A stretch of DNA of 64,000 nt, from assembly GCF_040436345.1 (NCBI RefSeq), contig NC_133234.1, positions 13,980,446-14,044,445 of the forward strand, in the 5' to 3' direction. A program made the position numbers and the translations under genes. Each line of letters begins with the position of its first letter. The stretch's first letter is position 1. Positions 12,393 through 23,226 of this stretch are shown here, piece by piece. This stretch comes from Pagrus major (Eukaryota; Chordata; Actinopteri; Spariformes; Sparidae). Under the pieces are notes generated by a model, which was not told where the DNA came from, did no database searches, and worked only from the letters and a program-made list of their open reading frames with translations.

Positions 12393-12818
12393 AATAAATG
12401 TATTTTATTAATAAATATGCTAACATTTAACACATATTTACTCATTTAAGAGGTTTGACATGTTTTACTGTATGCTTTGAAACTCTTCTGTATAAAATAT
12501 TGCCTTTGGTTGACCAGTTTTTATATTATTGGAGTCTGGTCTTTTATAAAATGCTCACAGGAAATCGTGAAACCCTGATTTGGATGCTGTTTATAAAATG
12601 AACACAAATACCTTTTTTAAGTGCTTTAATCAGCTGTCATCTGACCTACAAGAACGTAGAAAGGACACGATAAAGCTCTGTAATATTAAAGTACATTAAT
12701 GAACAGTGATGAGATGAAGGTACTGTATGTGTATGTGTATAACTTCTAGCTTCTTCTCACTCTGAGACGTGTGTTGTGATCTTAAGAGTTTGCTTATATC
12801 TAAGATATTTGAAATAAA
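12393..12818 (+). terminator. Candidate polyadenylation signals of the EITLLDVT gene
   Basis: AATAAA occurs at 12393-12398 and again at 12813-12818, both before the eif3c promoter. The choice between them cannot be made from sequence alone. Confidence 0.45.
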
Positions 12819-12930
12819 CATGCTGTGAGTAATCTGTTCACTTTTGTGTTACTTTTATTATGTTTTGTGTTAGAAAAATCTGTCTACACTATGAGCTCCA
12901 AGAACAGGTGAATGCTGTTACGGTTTCCAG

Positions 12931-12945
12931 CCACTAGGTGGCGAC
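12931..12945 (+). promoter_or_regulatory. CTCF-like motif at the eif3c promoter
   Basis: CCACTAGGTGGCGAC matches the CTCF core CCASYAGRKGGCRS at 13 of 14 positions. It lies just upstream of the inferred eif3c first exon and has the same orientation as the motif at 4903. Confidence 0.4.
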
Positions 12946-13145
12946 ATAACTCGTCGCTGTTGTGAGTAGCTCTGCCGCGGACCATCCCTATGATCTGTGG
13001 CTCTGCAGCGCACTTCCTTTCCCCACGCCAGTGCCCGGCAAGGCTGTCGCACACCTTTATTTGTGGCCGCTGCTCTGCAAAACTGGATATTATAACGATT
13101 CAAAGCGGACAGACACACCACAGGATAACTTTCACGAGGACGTAG
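12946..13145 (+). promoter_or_regulatory. eif3c promoter and noncoding first exon
   Basis: A GC-richer segment ends at the donor GACGTAG|GTGAGT (13146). The next acceptor (14367-14369) leads directly to the eif3c start codon, so this is the 5' UTR exon. The 1.2 kb intron 13146-14369 holds AT-rich DNA without visible genes. Confidence 0.6.
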
Positions 13146-14389
13146 GTGAGTCTGTGCCAATATTTGACTGAACTATGAGAGGATATTCGTCGTATTCGTG
13201 AAGTGTATTTGCCGGCGACGCATGCGGAGAGGCCTGGTGCTAGCGTTAGCTTAGCAACAACCCCGCGCCACGTTAGTATGTCACATATGGATCAGCGTTA
13301 GCTTGCTTACAAGGCTGTGATATATCTTTACAGTATGTGGATTTTGTAAAGAAAATATGATCTGTGCGATTTGTTACGCCAGTTGCTTCCAACGCTACAG
13401 TGTGGTTCTCAGTTTGACTTCACTTGTAATCCATCTGTCAAAGCTAGATGCTGTTAGCATAGCACGTACGTAACGTTACGCCAGTTGCTAACTTTACTAG
13501 CGTCTCTACGTCGCCCCGTTGATTTTTGTGTGGACAACCATCAATTACTGAGAGCATGTCAACCGTGACATGCTGTGCTAAATTAACCTTTAAACAATGT
13601 TTGCGTTAGCTGTCAAAGTCTTCATAGTCTGCCAAGGCCGTCGCATGTTGAGCTAACCCAAGCAAACACTGGTCCCTTATTGTGTGATTGTTGGGCAGCG
13701 ACAGTGTTGTAGCTTACGTTAGCTAGCCAGATAACATGTAGCTTGACAAAACTTCAAGCTTTTATTGTATTTACTGGTATCATACCACCGATAAACTCCA
13801 TTGGGATGATTTATACCTAACACAGCCATACTCCATTATCCATCTTAGAAAAGTATGTTATTTCCCCAGTTGTGTGTCAGCTGTATTGTGTGATAATAAC
13901 AACATCTTGATTTATACTGAATCAGTCTTATTACAGACTAGGAGAAGGAATAAATACAAGTAAAAGGCAAATCACTCAAAGGCAATACAGTTTGTTTTTT
14001 TTAAAAGCATAAATAACGACAATAAGGCACCACATGAGAGGGAGTAGACAGATAAATGGATAAAGAACAGTGAAAAGAATAAAATGATACAGACACAAAA
14101 GCAAGACTATAAAAATGTTTTTTGATAATTGACAGCTTTATTGAGCAGCAGTAACTTCAACAGTAAAGTGGAAATGAACAACCTTTATTAACATTTTAGT
14201 CTTGCCTTCAGAAGCATCACAATTAGATTTAATTATTAAAAAAATAGTTTTCATTCACACTTGATTAATAGTAGGAAGCAAAATGTTCACATTTCAGATA
14301 GCGCTGATGTAGAAAGATGCTGCAATCTCTTAAATATCATTCCTCACATGTTTCATTTTGTCCTTGCAGATTGACATCTTCTTTCAGCG

Positions 14390-17300
14390 ATGTCTCGTTT
14401 CTTTGCCACCGGGTCTGACAGCGAGTCAGAGGAGTCCTCATCTGCCGATGAGATCGCCCCTAAAGCACCCGGGACGACTTTCAAGCAGTCAGTGCAACTT
14501 ATAATAAATCCTATCAACAGGACTCAAATTCCACTTTTTGTCATAATCTCACGCATCCTTATTGTATTCACAGGTCGCTGCTTCTTAGTGACGATGAGGA
14601 GGATACTAAGAGAGTGGTGCGCAGCGCCAAAGACAAAAGGTCGGTGTGGCCCCTTTTTTTGGTCTTGTCTTTTTTTTTAATTTGCAGACTCACTTATCAG
14701 TTTTGTTTTGAATATTTTCATTCTTAAATGTTAGGTTCGAGGAGTTGACCAACCTCATCAAGACTATCCGCAATGCTATGAAGATTCGTGACATGGCCAA
14801 ATGTCTGGAGGAGTTTGAACAGCTATGTCGAGCGTTCCTCAAAAGCAAGAATATCGTGGACAAAGAGGGTGTTCCACCTTTCTACATTCGTCTGCTAGCC
14901 GACCTGGAGGACTACCTGAACCAGGTCAGTAGACTAAAATTAAACCGCAACTCTGAAAAATACCAACTATGTTATTTAACTATAAGTTAATACTCCCCTC
15001 AGATAATGAAGTATATTAACTTTGGTCAATGTAGTCTGCATTTCCAGTGTTGGTTGAAATGATTAACATTATGTTCTTCTAGCTTTGGGAGGACAAAGAA
15101 GGCAAGAAGAAGATGAACAAGAACAATGCAAAAGCCCTCAGTACACTCCGTCAGAAGATCCGCAAGTACAACAGAGACTATGAAACAGAAATAGCTGCAT
15201 ACAAGGAGGTAAATTGGGACACTTTATCTTATTTCTTCTGTGCTTTAAAACATACAGAAACTTGACTGGTTGAGAGAGGTAAACTTACAACCTCAGTGTC
15301 TTCTGTGTCTCTGTTAGAACCCACAGGAGTCTGCAGATGAAGAGGAGGAGAAGGAGCCAGGGGATTCTGGTGAGCTTTATGTTTCCATATCTGAGGATTC
15401 TGTAGAATTGGATAGGATCTGTAGAATGGAATTACCGTATTGATCCGAATATAAGACGATATTTTTTCCCTTGAAAAATGCCTGAAAATTACGCCTCGTC
15501 TTATATTCGGGGTCTAAGGAATAACTCATGTAAAACAATAGGTAGCGCCATATGAGCGCTTTTGTCTCCGTCAGCGTTTAGTGCAGTGTGACCCTAACGT
15601 GATCCTGTAAACATAAACAAGCATGGTGGGTGTGTTAGCCTTCATTTGCATAAGCTACTGTACTGAATGACAGAAAGATGCAGCCCGGACACAGAGATCC
15701 ACTTGAAAAAAGTGCTTCCAAAGTCGGTCAGGTGAATAAAAATCAGAGGAGAAGTTATGATGCGAATTTTAAACTTATGGTTGTAAATGAAGCTGAGAGA
15801 ACGAATAACGTGAGGGCAGGAAAAAAATATGATGTGACTGAGTGCAACGTGCGACGCTGGCGGTCCCAGAAAGATGAGCTAAAAAACGCTCACAGCCAGA
15901 GAAGGAGCTATCGTGGTCCACAAACTGGTCGCTTCACAGAAGTTGACAGAAGGGTGTGTGAATATGATTTGATGTGGGAGGAGCCGGCGGCAGCGGCAGC
16001 GAGCGACAACGAAAGTGCGAGTGAGGAGGAGGAACCCAGTGATGCGGAGGATGCAGCTGAATGAATGAAAAAAAACAAAAAACTGTTCGTGGTGTTTTTA
16101 GATGTTATTGTTCTCACATTTTGCAGACTGTTCTGACACTGTTTGTCAAGAAAATGTGCGCCGTTTATTGCACAGGTTAAGCCAGTAGGCTTATGCTCGT
16201 TTAATTGCACTGTTATAACCTATGACATAGAGAACCGTGAAGTGCGTTCGCTTTGCCTATTTGCGGAGTTATAGAAGATTTTATGATTTTCCCCCCCCCG
16301 CATGAACACCAACGATGTTGAAATGTACAGGGCAAAAAATGAATTTTTTTTTATGCAAATGAAATTTTGTCCAAATAAAAAGTATTTTTCCAAATATTGG
16401 TCTTGAAAAAGAGGGGTCGTCTTATATTCAGGGTCGTCTTATATTCGGGTCAATACGGTAATAGTGTTTTGTCAGTATTTGCCACGTAGCAGGTTTTCAT
16501 TTTGTGCTAAACTCTGTTGCATGCATTACAGACAAATCGATGCTAGTAAGATCACAGGTCAACTCTAAAATCCATCCTTTGTTTGTCCTACAAGGCTCGT
16601 CTTCTGACAGTGAGGGAGAGGCAGGAGAAGACGGAGTGTCAGCCAAGGCCTTCTTAAAGAAAAAGCCAGAGGCTTCCGCAGACGCCAGCAAGTTCCTCAA
16701 GTCTGCCAAGGGATCCGGGGTAGGAGGCCAGCACGTTGTATAACAACGAACAACAACAACAAGAAACAACCTTGTGCTAATGTGCTGTGGTTTCTCTCCC
16801 TGTGATAGGATGAGTCCTCCTCTAGTGATGATGAAGATGATGATGGAGACTGGGGCTCAGACAGCGTCGACAGTGGCAGTGAGAGCTCAGATGATGGAGA
16901 TGGACAGGGTGCATCCCTGGCCGTGGTCTTCCTCAAGAAGTGAGTCTTCTTCTCCTCATCTTAGTTTTTGATTTACATCAGAAAATGTTCGTACATTTTG
17001 AGCGATATAAACGAAATGTGACGGAGCAGCACAAGGCAAAATGGGACGCATGCTTTGACAGAAAATTAATCATGTACAGTTTTGATAATTTAAGTAGCCT
17101 GTCAAATAAAGAATTTTGCTTTTGTTTTCTTTCTTCTGCCCATTGTAAATCAAACACACTGGAGTTTTTTTACCATCGGAAAAAATAAGACATTTGTTGG
17201 CATCATTTTTTACATTATCTTTGATATTTTACAGGCCAAACTGTTGAATGAAAATGAATAATTGTCAGATGAAGTAACAATGAAAAGAATACCAAATTTC

Positions 17301-20300
17301 AGCCCTAGCAGTATGTCAAATAAGTATTATGTAGACTTACCAACACACACTCTGCATCTGTCCTCAGGAACCAGGAGTTGGAGAAGAGTGACAAAAAAGT
17401 GCTGAAGAAGAAAAAGACCAAGAAGAAGGAGCGTCTAGAGGAGGAGGCTGAGGAGGAGGGAGGAGAGGAGGTTGAAGGAGGCTGGGAGAAGGTGAAGGGA
17501 GGCGCCCCGATGGTCAAGGTAAAAAAAATATTTTGTTAAAACCATTTTTAGATTTAGTGGAACAAGATAGAACAATAGATTTTACACTCCATATTTGAAA
17601 CAACCACATAATGTGGATCAACAAATAATGTCAATATTAATCTTGTCACGTGGTGAATTCTGTCTATCAGGAAAAGCCCAAGATGTTTGCCAAAGGTACA
17701 GAGATCAACGTACCGGTGGTGGTGAAGAAGCTGAATGAGATCCTGCAAGCGAGAGGCAAAAAGGGCACAGACAGGTAACACCACATCATACATTAAAGCT
17801 CTGCTTCATAGAAAATACTGACACATATATTATTCATACTAAAGAAACACCAACACAGATAACTTATTAAAACGGATGTGCCATGTAAATAATATCTCTT
17901 ATTTACACTCACTAAATACATTATTTTACATTTAATTGCTGTACCTTGCAAGACATTGTTTTATTACTAAATATACACTAAGTATTATTAGTACTACAAA
18001 CACCATTTAAATCTAGTGATGAACATCAGCGATTCCCTTGCATGTTTTATTATTTATTGTATTTTATATTCAAAGATACAGTCTGTAATGTTTTAGATGT
18101 TTATAGCAGCCTTCCTTTTTTCTCCCTCTGACAGGGCTGCACAGATTGAACTGCTCCACGCTCTGGCTAACATCGCTAATGAGAATAACTTGGGCCAAGG
18201 TATCAGTGTCAAGATTAAATTCAACATCATCGCCTCCCTGTACGACTACAACCCCAACTTGGCGGCCTTCATGAAGGTAGGAGCCGTATTACAATGTAAC
18301 ATTAAATTCAGGTTTTATACTTGGTAAAGATTTGAAAAATTCATCTAATTGATTTGAAGTACACATATTTATATATTGGTATAACACACCCATTGAAATT
18401 AATAATAATATCTGAATGATCTTGTTTTCCCTCAGCCTGACATGTGGAAAAAGTGCCTGGACTGTATAGACGAGCTGTTGAACATCCTCTTTGAAAACAA
18501 CAACATCTTCATCGGGGAGAACATCGCAGAGGACAGTGAGAGTCTGAGCAACAATGACCAGGTATCCTCCTTTTATTTTCGGGTCTGGTTGAAGGTGTAA
18601 TATCTCAAAACCGAATCCCTCCAACAATGTCTTTGTTTCTGTATATGTATCATTTGTGCTGTAAATTATGGAAGCAGCATCATTTTTAGCTTACATGGAA
18701 ATGAACCTTCTGTACAGTCTGCATTGTTTGTGGTTGTATCTTGTAACTGCAGATAGAGGATGGCATTGATTAAGTATTTATTGCTTTATTGTGTGTGTTT
18801 GTCAGCCATACAGGGTGCGTGGATGCATCTTAACATTGGTAGAGAGGATGGATGAAGAGTTTACCAAGATCATGCAGAACACCGATCCCCACTCGCAAGG
18901 TGAGACTTATTTTTCATTATGAGGTTTTAATTTTAGATGTGAATGTAAATCATAGTGTTAGAAAATGATGAATCCCTGAAGTGTGTTGCTGTATCATTAG
19001 TAGTAGCTCATCAGTCTCCTTTCCACTCTTCCTCCAGAATATGTCGACAATCTGAAAGACGAAGGACGAGTGTGTGGCATCATTGACCGACTGCTCGACT
19101 ACATGGAGACCAAGGGCAGCACAGAGGAGATTTGCCGCATCTACCTGCGCAGAATCATGCACACCTACTACAAGTTTGACTACAAGGCCCACCGCCGCAG
19201 CCTGGGCCTCCAGGGAGAGTCCAAGGTGAGAAGAGAAAAGGAGTAGTACAACTGATCTTCAGCATGACAAACACAAGCAGTAGGGTGGAAGCAGTAAGTG
19301 GAAGTGCATCTGGACGTTTATATGAATACTGAGTCGTGTCTCTCTGTCTGCCGTTTAGTCTGAGCAGGACCAGGAGGAGAGCGAGGGGGAGGACAGCGCC
19401 GTCATCATGGACCGCCTCTGCAAATTCATCTACGCCAAGGATCGCACCGACCGTATCCGTACCTGCGCTATCCTCTGCCACATCTACCACCACGCTCTGC
19501 ACTCCCGCTGGTACCAGGCCCGCGACCTGATGCTGATGAGCCACCTGCAGGACAACATCCAGCACGCTGACCCGCCCGTACAGGTAGGCAGGCAGGCACA
19601 CACAAAGCTACACAAAACAACAACAATGAACCCTGAGTGAAAGCTAAGTACCTGTTTCGTCTTTCGTGTAGATCCTGTACAACAGAACCATGGTCCAGCT
19701 TGGCATCTGTGCATTCAGGCAGGGCATGATTAAAGACGCCCACAACGCCCTGTTGGACATCCAGTCTTCTGGCCGCGCCAAGGAGCTCCTGGGACAGGGT
19801 TTGCTCATGAGGAACATGCAGGAGAGGAACGCTGAACAGGAGAAGATTGAAAAGAGAAGACAAGTAAGTGTCAAATTACTTTTACATGTGGGTGGCGATA
19901 GGGGTATCTGTCTCTGGGAAATATCTTGACAGCGAATGGATGGAGTGTCATGAAATTACTTTTTCAGTTGTGTTCGTGATACAGCAGTTAGAGCACTTTT
20001 GAAACAAGTAATGAAAATTATTGTCTTCAGAGCATTAGGATGTCGGGTAGTACAGAAATCTGATGATGTGGCTTTGATCTCCCTCGCAGGTGCCATTCCA
20101 CATGCATATCAACCTGGAGCTGCTGGAGTGTGTGTACCTGGTGTCAGCCATGCTGCTGGAAATCCCCTACATGGCCGCCCACGAGTTCGACGCCCGCCGC
20201 AGGATGATCAGCAAGCAGTTCCACCACCAGCTCAGGGTGGGAGAGAGACAGCCACTGCTAGGTACGCAACATGTCCCCTCAGCTGTTTACAGCAGGATGT

Positions 20301-21962
20301 TTACTCCTCATAGAAACCAGAGAGAATAACTGTTGCTCTCCGTCTGTCCTCCAGGACCCCCAGAGAGCATGAGGGAGCACGTGGTGGCAGCCAGCAAGGC
20401 CATGAAGATGGGAGACTGGCGTACCTGCCACTCATTCATCATCAATGAGAAGATGAACAGCAAGGTTTGGGACCTTTTTCCTGAGACACAGCGAGTACGA
20501 GAGATGCTTGTCAGGTTGGTATAAACCGTTATCATCCATCAAATGTTCATCGTTCAGTCGTATCAAGTAGCAAGTTTGCTTTATATCCATGCTATGATTC
20601 AGTCAGGTAATTCAGATATTATTTACAATTATAAATTAATTTTGTTGCCCTGCATAATTTCATTTTTATGAATTTTCTCATTGTTTCCTTTTTATAGGAA
20701 GATCCAAGAGGAGTCACTGAGGACTTATCTGTTTACCTACAGCAGTGTGTACGACTCCATCAGGTGAGTCACAACTGAAGCTGGTTTGTGTCAACCAGTC
20801 TGCATCCACTCAGACCAGAAATAGTGGTTAATGTGTAAAATTGGTGGAGTTACCCTTCAAGCAAACCACTGAGATCAAACCAAGCTTATCCTCAATTTTC
20901 TGACAATAATGAAAATATTTACTTGGGGGGGGAAAAAATGTTCTTACAATTTTTGTTTGTCCTCCAGCATGCAGACACTATCTGAGATGTTTGAGTTGGA
21001 GATCCCCATGGTTCACAGCATCATCAGCAAGATGATCATCAACGAGGAGCTGATGGTAAGTTTCTGTCAGCGTGGATGCAGCACGATATCCTTTTATGGT
21101 ATTTTTGCTGCGTCTCTACATCTACAAATGTATTTTTCATTTCATTTTCAAATGCATCCCGTCCTCCCAACAGGCATCACTCGACCAGCCCACACAGACG
21201 GTGGTGATGCACCGCACAGAGCCCACCTCCCTGCAGAACATGGCCCTGCAGCTGGCTGAGAAGCTGGGCAGCCTGGTTGAGAACAACGAGCGCGTCTTCG
21301 ACCTCAAACAGGGCGTCTATGGAGGCTACTTCAACAGAGGTGAGTTTAGGGAACACGCTTCACTGTAACCCTGCTGTCAATGACTGCAAGTCACATTAAA
21401 GTTATTGACTGTGAATGCTATATCTTGTAGACTTCCATCAACATCTCTATTGCTACTAAAGGTTGTATAGTGCTTCGTAATAAACAATATCTGCTTGTTC
21501 TTTGCATTACAGATCAGAAAGGTGGCTACCAGCAGAACAAGGGGGGCTACCAGAGAGGTAAGTTAAGACACACTGAAGTTGCACTTCGGATACAAAGGAA
21601 CACATGGTGACCTCTTCAAGCCAACATGCCTCTGATCCTCTGCAGAGGCTGTTGTCGTCTGTTTGTTCATTGTATTATAACAATGTTGCTGACTGAGTGT
21701 TTTATGTCATTTAATCAGTGACTAACTTGTAATGCATTAAAATGTCAGATTAAGGATAAAGGGCAGGTCATGCTCGAACAGAATAGGTGTGTTCGTAGTG
21801 TTGTACAACAAGTGTTTACAGGTGTTCTGGGGGAGAGTTGTGCTATTGTTTTGACCATGTTTTCCTCTTTGCATGTTCACAGATCAGAAAGGTGGCTACC
21901 AGCAGAACAAGGGGGGCTACCAGCGAGGCGGCTACAGAAATCAAAACCAAAACAACTACTGA
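14390..21962 (+). CDS. eif3c: Eukaryotic translation initiation factor 3 subunit C
   Basis: Twenty-two coding exons with GT-AG borders give 928 residues (human about 913). They include 14390-14487, 14574-14639, 14735-14924, 15083-15208, 15318-15369, 16595-16719, 16809-16939, 17368-17518, 17671-17774, 18135-18276, 18436-18561, 18806-18899, 19038-19225, 19359-19583, 19672-19863, 20090-20261, 20355-20514, 20698-20763, 20968-21055, 21174-21339, 21513-21557 and 21883-21962. The protein opens [14 protein letters not shown], has the acidic Ser/Glu linkers, the long helical repeat core ([20 protein letters not shown], exon 19359-19583), the PCI/winged-helix region ([12 protein letters not shown] near 21.03 kb) and a Gly/Tyr/Gln-rich tail. 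eIF3c is a core scaffold of the cytosolic eIF3 complex that binds the 40S subunit and contacts eIF1/eIF5. Odd points: a transposon in the 15370-16594 intron and a duplicated tail exon (21513-21557 repeated at 21883). Confidence 0.98.
15433..16460. mobile_element. pogo-like DNA transposon, internally shortened, in an eif3c intron
   Basis: The element spans 15435-16458 and is flanked by TA on both sides (15433-15434, 16459-16460), the target duplication of Tc1/mariner/pogo elements. Terminal inverted repeats: CCGTATTGATCCGAATATAA on the left, CCGTATTGACCCGAATATAA on the right (reverse complement). The sub-terminal string CGTCTTATATTC recurs at both ends (15500 and twice near 16430). It carries the 128-codon ORF described separately, but no DDE domain, so it is non-autonomous. 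Confidence 0.85.
15678..16064 (+). CDS. Transposon ORF: pogo/Brinker-type helix-turn-helix protein with acidic tail, no DDE domain
   Basis: The intact 128-residue frame has a helix-turn-helix near residues 25-65 ([20 protein letters not shown], then [13 protein letters not shown]), then a basic link [14 protein letters not shown], as seen at the N-terminus of pogo/POGK-like transposases. At [10 protein letters not shown] it passes directly into a Ser/Asp/Glu tail ending in DAEDAAE. The catalytic DDE region that should lie between is absent, apparently removed by an in-frame deletion. If expressed it would be a DNA-binding protein able to occupy pogo ends; expression is unknown. Confidence 0.6.
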   Translation: MQPGHRDPLEKSASKVGQVNKNQRRSYDANFKLMVVNEAERTNNVRAGKKYDVTECNVRRWRSQKDELKNAHSQRRSYRGPQTGRFTEVDRRVCEYDLMWEEPAAAAASDNESASEEEEPSDAEDAAE

Positions 21963-22295
21963 GCTTGGACCGTGTGGATTTCAGTCTCTCCCCCTGAACT
22001 AGTCTTCATTCCATAACAACAACCTGAGTTTCTGTGCTCAACACTTGGCTGTTTGCTCTTCTCCTTCATTTGACTCAAAACTGCTTTTCACTGACCCTGA
22101 ATCAGCTGAAAGTTACCACAGCCTCTCACTGCAACTGCACAGTGTGGTATTTAAGTATGGCCAACTTGTTTGGATAAAGTGAAGTTTTAAGGTTATTATT
22201 GCTAATAGAAAGGTGTTTACTAATGGCACTGCAGTGTGGCTGGCTTGTGGCAGTACAGTCGGGTGACAGACATGTCAAGTTTTGTTGACTTATCA

Positions 22296-22301
22296 AATAA
22301 A
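22296..22301 (+). terminator. eif3c polyadenylation signal
   Basis: AATAAA about 330 bases after the stop; a second overlapping candidate follows near 22314. The convergent prodh2 3' UTR begins within 1 kb. Confidence 0.65.
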
Positions 22302-23226
22302 CAATAGTAAACTAATAAAGTGTGTTTCTGTGTTTTCTTCTTGGCTCCTCCTCCACACTGAACTCCAGATTCACATCAGTGAAAGTTATTAACATTATTA
22401 TTTTATACTGGGGGGGCGTCTACAGAGGTTTGTAGCTGTGGACAATGATGTTTAATTATAAATCATCTTCTGCATGTATACTTAACCGACCAACTGGCTG
22501 AATTAAACTGCAGAGGCAAATATGAGAAGATCTGTCCAGAAGAAAAGAGGACTATTGAAGTTCAGTGGGCAGAATTTGTCAGTTAATTACTGATGACTTT
22601 GCACCGATCAAAAAAACAAGTTAACAAAAAAACTAAAACAAAAAAAATGCGCTCCCTCTCTCTCTGGCAATGTTTTGTGCTGATATTCATAAAAAAAAGT
22701 CATCAGCCACACATCACTGAAATTCAGGCAAAGAGTAACCAGCAAAACATCAGACTGACAGTGTATAACCTGTATAACGTCTCAGTTGCTGTTTAATCAT
22801 GTTTAAGTCTCGTTTCACTCGACCAGCAGGCCAAAATGAAAATAAGTATTCTGTACATTTACAAAAGACAAAGATATCGACAGTTTTAATGTACAGCAGC
22901 AAAAATGTCAACTTCTTCATCAATTGTTGCATTTATTGTTCTCAGTAGTTCAGTCGCTTATTGTTCAGTTTATCAAACAGTCACTTGGATGAAAACTGCT
23001 CTACCTATTAACTTTCAAGCTTAATGAATATTCAATATCTTCAATATCTCTGGATATTACAAAATACAAAACATTGTTTTGAAAAGTATCAATCAATCAA
23101 TTTTCTTTCATTCAGTTGGCCATCCATTCCCATGTGGCTTCCTTATTCAACACCATGTCCTGATTGGGCGCATACATCAGAGTTTACACTGGTCCCTCTT
23201 CTCTGTTTTCCCTCTGTGCTGGTGGC
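22302..23226. other. Convergent 3' ends of eif3c and prodh2
   Basis: No coding frame of interest. On the minus strand an AATAAA (plus TTTATT, 22932-22937) lies about 290 bases past the prodh2 stop and probably ends that mRNA. Confidence 0.5.

Noticed and set aside
19155-19863. Long minus-strand frames opposite eif3c
   Set aside because: Antisense shadows of well-conserved eif3c exons.
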